Counted from the stretch's first letter, positions 12,194 through 21,567 are shown. The stretch is DNA of 64,000 nucleotides from Argyresthia goedartella (GCA_949825045.1 OX463820.1:9436501-9500500), one strand, 5' to 3'. A program made the numbers and translations. The notes: generated from the letters alone by a model not told the origin.

Positions 12194-15114
12194 TTCATAG
12201 GACAACAGAGGACCCAGGCTCTGGCAACATATGTTCTAGTATATTAGAAAACCCTAAGAATAAGGGAAGCTCACATGCTAAGTATATAAGCCTGGTTCAT
12301 CAGAATATTCAATGTATTAGAGGCAAAGATCTACAAATAGAGTTATTTTTAAATTGTAATAAAATTGACATTTTGTGCATAACAGAGCACTGGTTAACTA
12401 TTAATGAAATTATGTTTAGCTTTAAAGATCACCAGGTTGGTAGTTCGTTCACCAGACTTAATTCAATACATGGTGGGGCATTAATCATACTAAACAATCA
12501 TATGAAATTCAAGGAACGTAAGGACATTGTTTCCTTATCTGTTGAACGAACTATAGAACTTGCAGCTGTGGAATTAGAACAGTTCATCGTTATATGTGTC
12601 TATAGGCCACCCTTGAGCGACTTTGAAATGTTCGAGAAAATAATGGAATCCGTCCTAACTATTTCATCACACAGTACGAAACGATTAATTATATGTGGTG
12701 ACTTTAATGTTAATCTGTTAGAAAGAACTACTCTCAGTGTTAGATTAATAAATCTTTTCTCATCATTTAGGCTTAGCCATTTATTTATGGAGCCAACAAG
12801 AGTGACTGCTACTAGTGCTACATGCATTGACAACATTTTTACTGATGTTATTCCAATCAGTAAAAGTGTTATCAGTGAATTGGATTCAGATCATTTAGGT
12901 CAATTATTTCAATTTGATTCTATTAGAGAACCTGTCATTAAAAAGAAAATTTCGTTTGTGCCAATAACTGCTGACCGGTTAGAAAGAATGAGATACTCTT
13001 TAGCCCAGGAACTACCGTTTTTGGCTGCTGAACAGTCTCCTAATATAATGTATAACTTATTCTTTGAAACCTTTATGAAACAGTACAGCGCGATATTCAC
13101 TTCAAAATCGGTTGTGGTTAGTGGTTCAAACGACTTTAGTACGTGGGCTACTGCAGAGTTGCATAAACGCAGGCAAGCATTGTATGAATTGTATGAGGAA
13201 CGACGGTTCAACATGAGTGACGAATTTAAAGAACAAGTCAAACAGTTCTCCAAACAATTTAAATTAGACTGTCATACAGCTAAACGTAATTTTCTGAGTA
13301 GTAAAATTAAGAATAGTTCCGATGTTATAAAAACGACTTGGAAAATAATTAATGAGGAGGCCGGTCGTAGTAAAAAAGCGAGTCACGATTACGAACTAAA
13401 AATCAATGGACAGCTTACGAGTTCTAGCTTAGAAGTTGCAACTGAATTTGAATCGTTTTTTACTAATGCACCGGCTTCCACGACTAAGTATTTAAATTCG
13501 TCACCTTTGTCTGCTGTTGCAATATTAAAAGATAATGTCTCAGAGTGTGCTTCATACTTGAATTTTAAGCACGTCACAAGTTCAGATGTCGTAAAGGCAT
13601 TTAAATTGATAAATGTTAAGAAAACGAATGATCTTTGGGGACTCTCTGTTCACGTCGTTAAATCCCTGATCGAATTAATTGCACCTGACCTAGCGGTCAT
13701 TTTCAACAATTGTATAGACTGCGGTGAATTTCCTGATTTAATGAAACAAAGTAAGATAATTCCCCTCTTCAAAGCAGGTAGTACTCAAGACCCCACCAAT
13801 TTCAGACCTATATCAATACTACCAACTTTTAGTAAAATTTTTGAGAAATTAATCTTATCACAGCTATTACATCATTTTGAATCAAATAAGCTAATGCATA
13901 ACAAACAGTTTGGATTCACTCGCGGTCGTTCAACAACAGATGCCGGAATTCAGTTCATTGAAAGTATTTTTGATGCCTGGGAAGAGTCACAAGATGCCCT
14001 AGGCATTTTTTGTGACTTATCTAAGGCTTTTGATTGCGTTTGTCATGAAACATTGATCAGGAAATTACATCATTATGGAGTTAGAGACACGTCATTGAAT
14101 TTGTTGAAATCTTATCTGAACGGAAGAATACAAAGGGTAGACGTAAACGGAGAACGATCACCAGGATCATTGGTTTCTTTGGGCGTGCCACAGGGCTCAA
14201 TATTGGGACCCTTCCTATTCCTCATCTATATAAACGACTTACCCTATCTAGGAAGGGACTGTCATGATATGGTACTGTTTGCTGATGACACCTCACTTAT
14301 TTTTAAAACAAAGCGAAACCAACACGCTACTGATGATCACGTGAACAATACCATATCAAGAGTGGTAAATTGGTTTAATGTTAATAATTTGCTACTAAAT
14401 GAGAAAAAGACTAAATGTGTTAAGTTTCTTACTACTAACGTTAAAAATAATCAGACATGTATAACAATTAAAAATGAGGAATTGGAATTGGTAACCAGCA
14501 CAGTGTTTCTAGGTATAACGTTGGATTCCAAACTCCAATGGGGTCCACATATTGATAAGCTATCGAACAGACTGAGCTCTGCAGCTTTTGCATGCAGGAA
14601 AATCCGTCACTTGACAGATTTAAAAACAGCCAGATTAGTTTATTTTAGTTATTTTCATAGTATTATGTCCTACGGTATTCTGCTCTGGGGCAGTGCTGCT
14701 GACATAAATACTATTTTTGTGCTGCAGAAGCGGGCTGTTCGTGCGATTTATAAAATGAATAATAGAGATTCTCTTAGAAATAAGTTTAAAGAAGTAAATA
14801 TATTGACAGTCCATAGTCAATATATTTACGAGAATATTATGCATGTCCATAAGAACATTGTTAACTTTCGAAGAAACTGTGATATACATAACTTTAATAC
14901 TAGAAACAAGGACAAACTTGCAGTGCCCACTACTCGGCTCCATAAAATAAAAAACTCGTTCAAGGGTAATTGTGTAAGATTTTACAATAAACTCCCAAGC
15001 ACTTTGACAGATCTATCAATTAATAAGTTCAAGAAATACATCAAGCAAAGGCTTATTTCTAAAGCTTACTACAGTATTAAAGAGTACATAGACGATAAAA
15101 ATGCTTGGGACTGA
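12175..15114 (+). CDS. LINE ORF2: APE endonuclease + reverse transcriptase (open)
   Basis: The open frame runs from just after TAA at 12172-12174. I set the start here, not at TTG 12373, because the endonuclease's first motif 'LVHQNIQCIRGK' is encoded at about 12286-12321, upstream of any in-frame ATG. Counting residues from TTG 12373, the endonuclease gives ITEHW near the start, VYRPPLS about 77, GDFN at 109-112 and a 'SDH' motif about 170. A linker follows. The RT domain starts at about 450 with 'SKIIPLFKAG' and 'FRPISILPTFSK', then 'GFTRGRSTTDA', 'CDLSKAFDCV', 'GVPQGSILGPFLFLIYIND', and FADD at 636-639. The C-terminal thumb region includes 'FLGITLDSKLQWGPHI'. The enzyme nicks target DNA and copies the LINE RNA there. 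About 940 codons without a stop suggests a fairly young copy. Confidence 0.9.
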   Translation, partial: QDAFKLVHRTTEDPGSGNICSSILENPKNKGSSHAKYISLVHQNIQCIRGKDLQIELFLNCNKIDILCITEHWLTINEIMFSFKDHQVGSSFTRLNSIHGGALIILNNHMKFKERKDIVSLSVERTIELAAVELEQFIVICVYRPPLSDFEMFEKIMESVLTISSHSTKRLIICGDFNVNLLERTTLSVRLINLFSSFRLSHLFMEPTRVTATSATCIDNIFTDVIPISKSVISELDSDHLGQLFQFDSIREPVIKKKISFVPITADRLERMRYSLAQELPFLAAEQSPNIMYNLFFETFMKQYSAIFTSKSVVVSGSNDFSTWATAELHKRRQALYELYEERRFNMSDEFKEQVKQFSKQFKLDCHTAKRNFLSSKIKNSSDVIKTTWKIINEEAGRSKKASHDYELKINGQLTSSSLEVATEFESFFTNAPASTTKYLNSSPLSAVAILKDNVSECASYLNFKHVTSSDVVKAFKLINVKKTNDLWGLSVHVVKSLIELIAPDLAVIFNNCIDCGEFPDLMKQSKIIPLFKAGSTQDPTNFRPISILPTFSKIFEKLILSQLLHHFESNKLMHNKQFGFTRGRSTTDAGIQFIESIFDAWEESQDALGIFCDLSKAFDCVCHETLIRKLHHYGVRDTSLNLLKSYLNGRIQRVDVNGERSPGSLVSLGVPQGSILGPFLFLIYINDLPYLGRDCHDMVLFADDTSLIFKTKRNQHATDDHVNNTISRVVNWFNVNNLLLNEKKTKCVKFLTTNVKNNQTCITIKNEELELVTSTVFLGITLDSKLQWGPHIDKLSNRLSSAAFACRKIRHLTDLKTARLVYFSYFHSIMSYGILLWGSAADINTIFVLQKRAVRAIYKMNNRDSLRNKFKEVNILTVHSQYIYENIMHVHKNIVNFRRNCDIHNFNTRNKDKLAVPTTRLHKIKNSFKGNCVRFYNKLPSTLTDLSINKFKKYIKQRLISKAYYSIKEYIDDKNAWD
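12184..12190 (+). promoter_or_regulatory. Candidate -1 frameshift heptamer T TTA AAT
   Basis: In the upstream frame the sequence is CA T TTA AAT TAG, an X XXY YYZ heptamer directly before the stop. A -1 slip gives TTT AAA TTA GTT, which is exactly the endonuclease/RT frame. A small hairpin (CCAG, loop GCT, CTGG, 12214-12224) lies downstream, but it is weak and about 24 bases away. The function is inferred only; a chance frameshift in an old copy would look the same. Confidence 0.35.
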
Positions 15115-15457
15115 ATTGTTCTAATTAATTGTGAGCATCCTCACTGCCAGAGTTTCTTTTACTGGACACTTGGAGGCCTTTTACACCTCCAAAGATTAAT
15201 TTAATTATACAACTCTTGACTGTGGGGACCATTTACATCTCCTATTATCATTGTATTATTGACTAAAGAGACTATACATCTCTGTTATTTATATTTTAAT
15301 TATTTTATTATGACATTTGAGACTCTTTACATCTCTCAGAAACAATAATTAAGTACTTTTTTTTCTGATAATATGATAATAATACCAAATGTTCTGTAAA
15401 AAATGAAATGAAATGACATGTGAAAGTGCCCTTGTGGCCTATTTACAGAATAAACGT
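15115..15457 (+). other. LINE 3' UTR with array of small hairpins
   Basis: At least four short stems enclose loops ending in TACA: TTGGAGG/CCTCCAA (15170-15192), GGGGA/TCTCC (15224-15242), AGAGA/TCTCT (15267-15283) and GAGA/TCTC (15319-15335). A further GTGAG/CTCAC stem lies at 15131-15144. Stem sequences differ while pairing is kept. In LINEs the 3' UTR is where the RT recognises its own RNA; a role here is inferred. Confidence 0.5.
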
Positions 15458-15481
15458 TTTGAGTTTTGAGTTTTGAGTTTT
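15458..15481 (+). repeat. TTTTGAG tandem tail at LINE 3' end
   Basis: Just over three units of a 7-base repeat follow 'cagaataaacg' and end at the GACCA target-site duplication. Short tandem tails in place of poly(A) are known from CR1-, L2- and I-type LINEs. Confidence 0.85.
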
Positions 15482-16334
15482 GACCACGGTGAAAAGGGTG
15501 TTAAATGAAGACTTAGGGCTTAGGGCATATCGAAGAAAAACAGGACATCGTTTGGACGCTCTTTTAATGGACCTCAGACTGAAGAGATGCCGCGCTTTGT
15601 TGAAGCGGTACGCGGGAAAAAAGCATCGGGAAATTCTTTTTTCGGATGAAAAAATTTTCACCGTGGAAGAGAGCTAAAACAAACAAAATGATAAGGTGTA
15701 CGCACACAGCAGTGAAGAAGCGAGCAACCGTATTCCGCGTGTCCAACGAGGTCATTTTCCATCCTCGCTCATAGTTTGGTTGGGAGTCTCTTATTGGGGC
15801 TTAACTGAGGTACATTTTTGTGAGAAAGGCGTAAAAACGAATGCAGTTGTGTATCAAAATACAGTCCTCAAGAACCTTGTGGAACCTGTTTCTCATACCA
15901 TGTTTAATAACAGGCACTGGGTATTCCAACAAGATTCTGCGCCAGCTCATAGAGCGAAAAGCATACAAGACTGGCTGGCGGCGCGTGAAATCGACTTCAT
16001 CCGGCACGAAGACTGGCCCTCCTCCAGTCCAGATTTGAGTCCGTTAGATTACAAGATATGGCAACACTTGGAGGAAAAGGCCTGCTCAAAGCCTCATCCT
16101 GATTTGGAGTCACTCAAGGCATCCTTGATTAAGGCACGCCGCCGATATGGACATGGACCTCGTTCGTGCTGCGATAGACGACTGGCCGCGCAGAATAAAG
16201 GCCTGTATTCAACATCGCGGGGGTCATTTTGAATAAACTTTATTACCATAAGAATCTATGTTTTATTAAGTACATTTTGCTATATAAATGTTTACATAAA
16301 TAATAAACATGTCTAAATTATTTCATATTGCACA

Positions 16335-16361
16335 TGTGACAGAACTTATGACCTGACTATG
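16335..16361 (-). repeat. Right terminal inverted repeat of maT copy 1
   Basis: 'tgtgacagaacttatgacct' followed by 'gactatg' and TA (16362-16363) mirrors the left end. Confidence 0.92.
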
Positions 16362-16371
16362 TATTTACATT

Positions 16372-16616
16372 TATTTATTTTATTAGAGGGCAATCTTACA
16401 CAAATCGAACTGAGCTCAATAAGGTTTGTGTTATCGGTACTAGACGATGATATATTTAATAGAGATAAATACTTATGTAAATACATAGAAAACATACAAG
16501 ACTAAGAGACAATTATTCATGCTCATCACACAAATATTTGCCCTTACCGGGATTCGAACCCAGGACCGTCAGCTTCGTAGGCAGGGTCACTACCCGCTAG
16601 GCTCAACCGGTCGTCA
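16372..16616 (-). mobile_element. SINE-B, diverged copy (minus)
   Basis: On the minus strand the tRNA-like head contains 'tacgaagctgacggtcctgg' and a B box 'gggttcgaatcccgg', as in the SINE-B copies at 32.15 kb (+) and 45.0 kb (-). The region after the head has the common 'aaatatttgtgtgatga' start and then diverges. It lies a few bases right of the maT copy 1 terminus. Confidence 0.7.
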
Positions 16617-17320
16617 AATATTTCTTGGAAGAAGAAGAATCTTTTATTATAACATGTTTTAGTTTCTACCACTCTCATAGCCTATCTCGTTACTAACGTA
16701 GCTCACTTGACGTCTTCAACTAAGATACAAGAAACAAAGCACCCTCTCCGATCGATATTCAATTTAAGTGCAATATGGGAAGGTATCTAGGCGCCCGGCG
16801 CAGTTCAAAACAACTTACAGATAAATTAATAGAATCTGCTCTCACAAAGCATAGTTCGAACGTTGAATACGGGGAGTTGACTTCAATTTCCTGTCGATGT
16901 CGGTACCGCAGGTATCGCATGCAGAACTTTTATAGCGGGTTGCGTTCGCTCGTCATAGGATCTGCTGCAGCCGCTATGCATCTATGCGCCTATGCTCGAG
17001 CTCATTGGGTAAATAGGCTACTTTATGACGTCACTGATGTGCGTTTCTACTGACTTCAGTGGTCAGACAACTACTACTAGTGTCAATCCAAAATAACATG
17101 ATATTTCATTTCATAAGGTCGATACTAAGGAACGACCGATCGATTGTCATTCATTATGCTATCTGTCTATAAAAAGTTGGTTCCTGTCTCAACCAGTCTT
17201 TCATTCTATCAAGTCTTGTTTAAAAGCTACTATCGCGGTCTATCGTGTCAAAATATAATTCTCAGTTTGTCAGCGCGTGGCGCATAGTTTTCTATGTTTC
17301 ATAAATGTACCGCGCCGCGT
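16617..17320. other. Unassigned sequence
   Basis: A 92-codon plus-strand frame (16775-17053) has no recognisable motif. No repeat was identified. Confidence 0.45.
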
Positions 17321-17509
17321 GGGCGAAGTGTGAGTTTTCAATAAAATTGACTTTACTATCGCGTTGCCGCAAAACGCCAGTTTGGTATAGAAAGGTCACG
17401 TGACTAGTGAGTCGCCGGCTCGTTAGTCACGTGACATTGCTATACAAAACTGGCGTTTTAATGCAACGCGATAGTAAAGCCAATTTTATTGACAACTCAT
17501 ACTTCGCCC
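17321..17509. repeat. Long inverted repeat (~85-bp arms, ~20-base spacer)
   Basis: The left arm starts 'gggcgaagtgtgagttttca' and ends around 'ggtcacgtgacta'. The right arm is its inverted copy, ending 'gacaactcatacttcgccc'. Mismatches are scattered ('aaaattgac' against 'aaaattggc', 'ttgccgc' against 'ttgcatt'). This could be a foldback or MITE-like element or a local inverted duplication. No target-site duplication is evident. Confidence 0.85.
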
Positions 17510-19305
17510 GCTGGTGCCAGTAAATAATTGTAATCATCAAACTACCGTTTCAATTCAACGTCATCATTAACCTTCATCACAGCCCTTCGGAGGGCAGTCA
17601 GCCGGCGCGGCGACAATGTTCCCACGTGGGCGTGGGTGGTGGCCTATCTTCCTCCAAGTGCCGCCGGCGGTCGAACTGAGAGATCAGGCCTGGTAGGCAC
17701 TTGGACCCCACTGCATCATCATCCGTGGCCTTGGAGCGGACAGAGCCAAGTGCTACAACTAGGTGGGAGTTCGGCATTAGATGTCGCTAGACGATACCTA
17801 CTCCTTCACTCATCATCGTTTAGGTTTCCGAGGTGGGACCTACCGATTCATCGAACTACTATATTTATTGGCGTATCTCGGCGCCTAGGTCCCACGACTT
17901 TTGACATTTGAGAATTAATAGAATTCATTTATGTTTCTCGAGAGAGAGAGAGAAAATAGTGGGATAAAGTTGGGTAGTGGTAAATGCCGAGGTATTGGGC
18001 TCAGGCTACACACTTACTATAAGTCCTGCTATCTCACAACTATCCGTATGTATAAGCATATATTGTTACTAAAAATATTGAACGTAGAGATGAGATGGAG
18101 ACGCCGCCAGTCACTGTAGGCGTGCTAAGCGACGTGTCAGTATAAACAGAGCTAGGCGCTTCGAGTGAAGCGGGCGCTGTGAGCGGTGGCTGCAGCTAAT
18201 GCAATTTCCGGCGCCAGGTGCGCCGATAATGTCTTCACTTATTAGTATGTTAATAATAAATATTGGTATCGAACTTAATAGGATATTAGGCCTTTCAACA
18301 GTGACGTCACAACAGATTTGATGTTATAGTCTTAAACTGAAACAGACTAGCCCCTGTAGTGCATAGGAGTGTTAAATTTAACGCTAAACACCGGTAGGAA
18401 AGTATGTGTATTTGTAACAACAAACCGTAACGTAAAACGAAAATTGTAAACATTTAATCCTTTTGATTTCATAAACAATTGATGTTACAAACAAGATGGA
18501 TGAATGTGTGCTCCTCTATCCATTAAAAATAAGTAATTAACTGCGAGTACCCGCCGAATATATCGAATCATTCTGTAGTGCGGGAGTACTTGGGGCTTCA
18601 GGCGAAATTTTCGTAACATCCCTGTTTAACATATCGTTTATAATAAAACTGAGTGAGCACTATTATGTTGAGAGTTGAGATTTAGTTTTATATTGCACTA
18701 AGATTTACTTTAATATACATGTGATGAGTTACTCTCCACTCCAAGGGTGGTAATTTTAACGACACTGAAGCAAAAAAAAACCATTGAAAATACCTAAAAG
18801 TAATTAAATTTTGGCCTCATTTATATCGCTTGCCACCGCGTGCGCAATGTGGGGCACTCTGCGCGTGCGCTATGTGGACCGGCCGGGCGGCGTAAAGCCG
18901 CATTATGTGCATGATTCAGCCCTGAACGTGCTGAAACCGCACAGTTCGTGTCGGGACGTTCAGGCATAAACATGAAGAAAATATAGGTTAAAGCCAATGA
19001 TTTCATTTATACTCGTTAACTTTACATTTTAAAGTTAAATATTAACTATAGCATTCAATTCGGTTCTGTGAAACTATATCGGGCCACCTTGCTCCACTCC
19101 ATTTTGCTCGGCTCCAGGTTATATCATAAAGTTATGACCTAACGCAACCTAACTTTAGTATTCGGACAGAAAGTGACCTACAGCAACCAAATATCAACAT
19201 TAACAGGTGAGGCATAAACAGATTTTGTTCATCGGTATCAATGGAGGCCGAAGTCTATGTACTATTCAGCCTAACAGAGCTGACTTATATACAAAAAGCG
19301 GTTTT
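17510..19305. other. Unassigned sequence
   Basis: Frames of 61-91 codons have no motif. A short inverted pair, 'gaggtgggacctaccg' against 'ggcgcctaggtcccacg', lies at 17829-17895, and a (GA)n-like 'cgagagagagagagaaaa' near 17939. GC-rich patches (18.83-18.97 kb) contain 'gtggaccggccgg', also seen near 61.37 kb. Confidence 0.4.
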
Positions 19306-19372
19306 GAGCAGCCGGCCGTGTCCGCACGTTGCGGTTATTTCAGTAAAAATTGAATACGGCAATTTTGTGGAT
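19306..19372 (+). repeat. Short dispersed repeat shared with 61.38 kb
   Basis: 'gccggccgtgtccgcacgtt' followed by 'gcggttatttcag' and 'cggcaattttgtg' closely matches 61375-61440. The identity of the parent element is unknown. Confidence 0.5.
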
Positions 19373-19920
19373 AAACATCAATGCAACAATGCAAGGGAAA
19401 ATAATGCAGAAATGTAATGCGCTTAACAGTTCCCTTCAAAGTTTTTATTTGACGTCATCGCCCAGAGACATGTAGAACGTGTGAAGAAAACGAAGTACGG
19501 TTAGCAACGATGTTGGTCGAGTGAAAGAGAGAGGGAGAGAATGTTTTATGATTTCTACCTATTATTTATATTATTAATTTTATTTTACCTCTTTCGTGGT
19601 CGGTCCCACCACAAGCAGAAATACTGCTTACAAAGATATTATTGGACCTACTTGGAGTCACTTTGTATTTGTCTACTATCTACACTCACAGGAACTGACG
19701 TCACTATGGCGACTCACGCCTTGACGTTACGCGCATTACCTCTTTGTAAACTATCGTCCTTGAACCGCACATCATTTTCAAATAAACAGCCTGTATATGA
19801 AGTAATTTGTGATGAGATGGAAGGTATACAGATCAGCTAACCGCCCGGCCCAAATACTATGGAGAAGTAAAAAAGTCGAATTATTATAAAAACAAATAAC
19901 CCCACTGCATTTTCATTCAA
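19373..19920. other. Unassigned sequence
   Basis: A 99-codon plus frame (19541-19840) lacks motifs and starts in low-complexity sequence. No repeat was noted. Confidence 0.4.
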
Positions 19921-20165
19921 TACCACATCATCATCAGCATCATCATATTCAGCCCACATCGACCCACTGCTGGGCTTAGGCCTCTTCTCTAAAGCGCCAA
20001 TCTCCCCGGTCCTGTGCCAATCGCACCCAGTGGGATCCCGACGACGACTTGATGATATCGTCGGACCATCGGGCTGGTGTGGTGGTCTGCCCACTGGCCT
20101 TGTCGGTCCCGTGCCCACCACTCTGTGACTGCTTTGTCCACCGTCCGTCTTCCTATCTAGCCAAG
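19921..20165 (-). pseudogene. RTE-type LINE C-terminal fragment (minus)
   Basis: On the minus strand the translation contains 'ARWSDDIIKSSSGSHWVRLA' followed by 'QDRGDWRFREEA' and a stop. This is the 'RW.DDI....G..W.R.AQDR..W...EEA' pattern found at the extreme C-terminus of many insect RTE/BovB-like endonuclease-reverse transcriptases. It is followed by 'ggcctaagcccagcagtggg' and a tail of ATG/ATC triplets, the usual 3' end of such elements. The frame upstream is shifted and quickly lost. It is a dead, 5'-truncated fragment. Confidence 0.75.
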
Positions 20166-20171
20166 CTAAGT

Positions 20172-20245
20172 GACCCGCCCGATGCCACATACAAACTTAT
20201 GAATTCATCTGGTTACGTGTACGGAGTATATAAAAACATGATTTT
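20172..20245 (+). repeat. Fragment of the 'GGGTTCCGTACC' short subfamily
   Basis: 'ccacatacaaacttatgaat' and the following 'catctggttacgtgtacgga' match the interior of the 32.5-kb copy ('ccacatacaaacttatggat', 'cctggctacgtacatgga'). The ends are absent. Confidence 0.5.
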
Positions 20246-20467
20246 TAAGACATATAATATGTCGCAAAAAATCGTCAATTTTTATATTTATTTTGATACA
20301 TCCAGTGTCACTCTCACAGTTGAGACGAATCTAACGACATCTCTCAAGCTAAAATCCATCGAGCTGTTGAGGCTACAGAGCGTGCCAAAGAAATATACTT
20401 ACATACATACATACACTCGGAAAACATAACTCTCCTTCTGGCGCAGTCGGGTAAAAATTAAGAAGAG

Positions 20468-20478
20468 GGGGGGGGGGG
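20468..20478 (+). repeat. Homopolymer G run
   Basis: About eleven consecutive G follow 'aagaaga'. It is a simple repeat that is prone to length error. Confidence 0.7.
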
Positions 20479-20519
20479 TGAACTTAGCACAAACACGAAG
20501 CTAAAATTAAAGGAACAAG

Positions 20520-20704
20520 AATCGTGCCGCTGCGGTTGTGGCCCTGCTACCATGCGAGAGGTCGCGGGTTCTATCCCCGGCTGGGGATAAAGAAAAAAAC
20601 CCCAGGTCTTAGATGTTTATATGTGTGTGACGTCGCTGTTTCTGGTTCCCACGAAACAAGGTATCCTAGCGTGGGGCCAGAAGCGATGTGTGTGCCTATA
20701 TGTT
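20520..20704 (+). mobile_element. SINE-C (tRNA-headed)
   Basis: The head contains 'tgcggttgtggccctgctac' and a B-box-like 'cgggttctatccccgg'. It is followed by 'aaaccccaggtcttagatgt', 'cgctgtttctggttcccacg' and 'aggtatcctagcgtggggcc'. The body recurs without the head at 56.37 kb. It has no coding capacity. Confidence 0.68.
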
Positions 20705-20830
20705 AGAGTTTATGCGGTTCTTTCAACGTTTTCGGAGCTGCTGTGCTTATCAGATAAATAGATAGGGAAGTGTTCGAGTACGGCTCGCACTTGGCTATTT
20801 TTACACTCCGCGCGGGTGAAGCCGGTGAAA

Positions 20831-21048
20831 CGACTATAGCTTGTCAAATTCGTACGTAGCACTCCCATGGTCTGCGGGAGACAGGGCACCAAAGATGCGG
20901 GGGCGGGAAAGAAGAGCGCGGGTGGTTCCTACTACGCGGCCCCGCCGCCCGCGCTCTTCTTAACCGCCCGCGCAGCCTCCGCATCTTTCATCCCCAGTCG
21001 CCCGCAGACCGCATGGAAGTGCTACGTACGAATTTGACAAACTATAGT
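20831..21048. repeat. Long inverted repeat (~95-100-bp arms)
   Basis: The left arm reads 'cgactatagcttgtcaaatt' and on through 'cgtacgtagcac', 'tctgcggg', 'aaagatgcgg' and 'aagaagagcgcggg'. The right arm is its inverted copy, ending 'gaatttgacaaactatag'. The arms differ by several substitutions and small gaps. The centre (about 20925-20947) is GC-rich. Best read as a foldback or long-TIR MITE-like element. Confidence 0.85.
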
Positions 21049-21109
21049 CCTGTATGTACAGTATTGAATGAATCAAGAATCCTTAATATATCAAAACAAA
21101 CGAACAAAA

Positions 21110-21228
21110 CATAGCGTCACACCTTCCCCCACACGAGGTGGCAGAGGTACAGTTTTGCCCATGGTCAGCCAGATATTCAGTCCACCATGTTGCGTGACAA
21201 GCCCATCGTCACAATAGAGAAAGTTGAT
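21110..21228 (+). repeat. Dispersed repeat with GGTGGCAGAGGTA core, copy 2
   Basis: 'agcgtcacaccttcccccac', 'acgaggtggcagaggtacag', 'attcagtccaccatg' and 'gcgtgacaagcccatcgtc' match the 298-425 copy block by block. Confidence 0.6.
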
Positions 21229-21477
21229 GTTTTTTTTTCCTTTCCTGTTCACAGTTTACATCCTAATAGGGGGTGCAGCAAGCCTTCCCGAAGAGTGTAT
21301 TCTGCGGCACTCGGGCCCCTCCCATGAGTAGCAGAGAACAGAAACCTCTGTGAAGCCAATTGCTGCAAACAGGAAACGTACCCAAAACTAGAGCTCAGAA
21401 AACCGGACATGACAACATCAAAAAGCGAGCGGTCCTTATCAGGGCCAATATTAACCATGGCTTATCGCCCGACATTG

Positions 21478-21567
21478 AACAGATCCTTGCGGACGTTTGC
21501 TGACGTTTGCTAAGTATATGTAAATATCTACAGTAATAAAGTACTTTGACTATTGACTATTGACTAT
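21478..21567 (+). mobile_element. LINE 3' end with GACTATT tail
   Basis: 'gacgtttgctaagtatatgt' followed by 'aaatatctacagtaataaag' and three GACTATT units parallels the inverted copy at 529-655. It is a 5'-truncated LINE terminus. No coding remnant was recognised immediately upstream. Confidence 0.6.

Larger units (their letters stand above)
11846..15481 (+). mobile_element. Jockey-like LINE inserted in maT copy 1
   Basis: Comparison with maT copy 2 defines the insertion. The host sequence is duplicated as GACCA on both sides (11841-11845 and 15482-15486). The insert has an upstream frame, an endonuclease/reverse-transcriptase frame open to 15114, a 3' UTR and a tandem TTTTGAG tail. The APE endonuclease plus RT with FADD box, no LTR and a short tandem 3' tail place it in the Jockey/CR1/L2 assemblage; I cannot fix the clade by eye. 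Since the upstream frame is open from the very first inserted base, the copy is probably 5'-truncated. Confidence 0.9.
11554..16232 (+). pseudogene. maT-like DD37D transposase, broken copy 1
   Basis: The start ATG at 11554 begins MEWTLKEDR. The N-terminal half is a paired-type helix-turn-helix DNA-binding region ('GYAPIQIFDLLKNLNITKRF', then 'RSGRPRSVRTP'). The frame is cut at 11845 by the LINE and resumes at about 15487. Downstream, 'ILFSDEKIF' holds the first catalytic Asp, 'WVFQQDSAPAHRA' the second, and 'SSPDLSPLDYKIW' the third. I count 37 residues between the second Asp and the Asp of 'PLDY', so the signature is DD37D. A TAA at 15675-15677 (tyrosine in copy 2) and an extra C near 16136 that shifts the C-terminus are further disabling changes. 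It once encoded a cut-and-paste transposase of about 345 residues. Confidence 0.9.
11422..16361 (+). mobile_element. maT-type (DD37D) Tc1/mariner element, copy 1, split by a LINE
   Basis: Both ends carry the same 27-base inverted repeat, containing 'agtcaggtcataagttctgt', immediately flanked by TA on each side (11420-11421 and 16362-16363), the Tc1/mariner target. Without the 3636-bp LINE at 11846-15481 and one copy of its 5-bp duplication, about 1.30 kb remains. That matches copy 2 at 54409-55717 (1309 bp). The element is dead: its transposase frame is interrupted by the LINE, a nonsense codon and a frameshift. Confidence 0.92.

Noticed and set aside
12600..13577. Minus-strand frames of 62-114 codons inside the LINE
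   Set aside because: They lie antisense to the endonuclease/RT frame and show no motifs; they are shadows of the coding strand.
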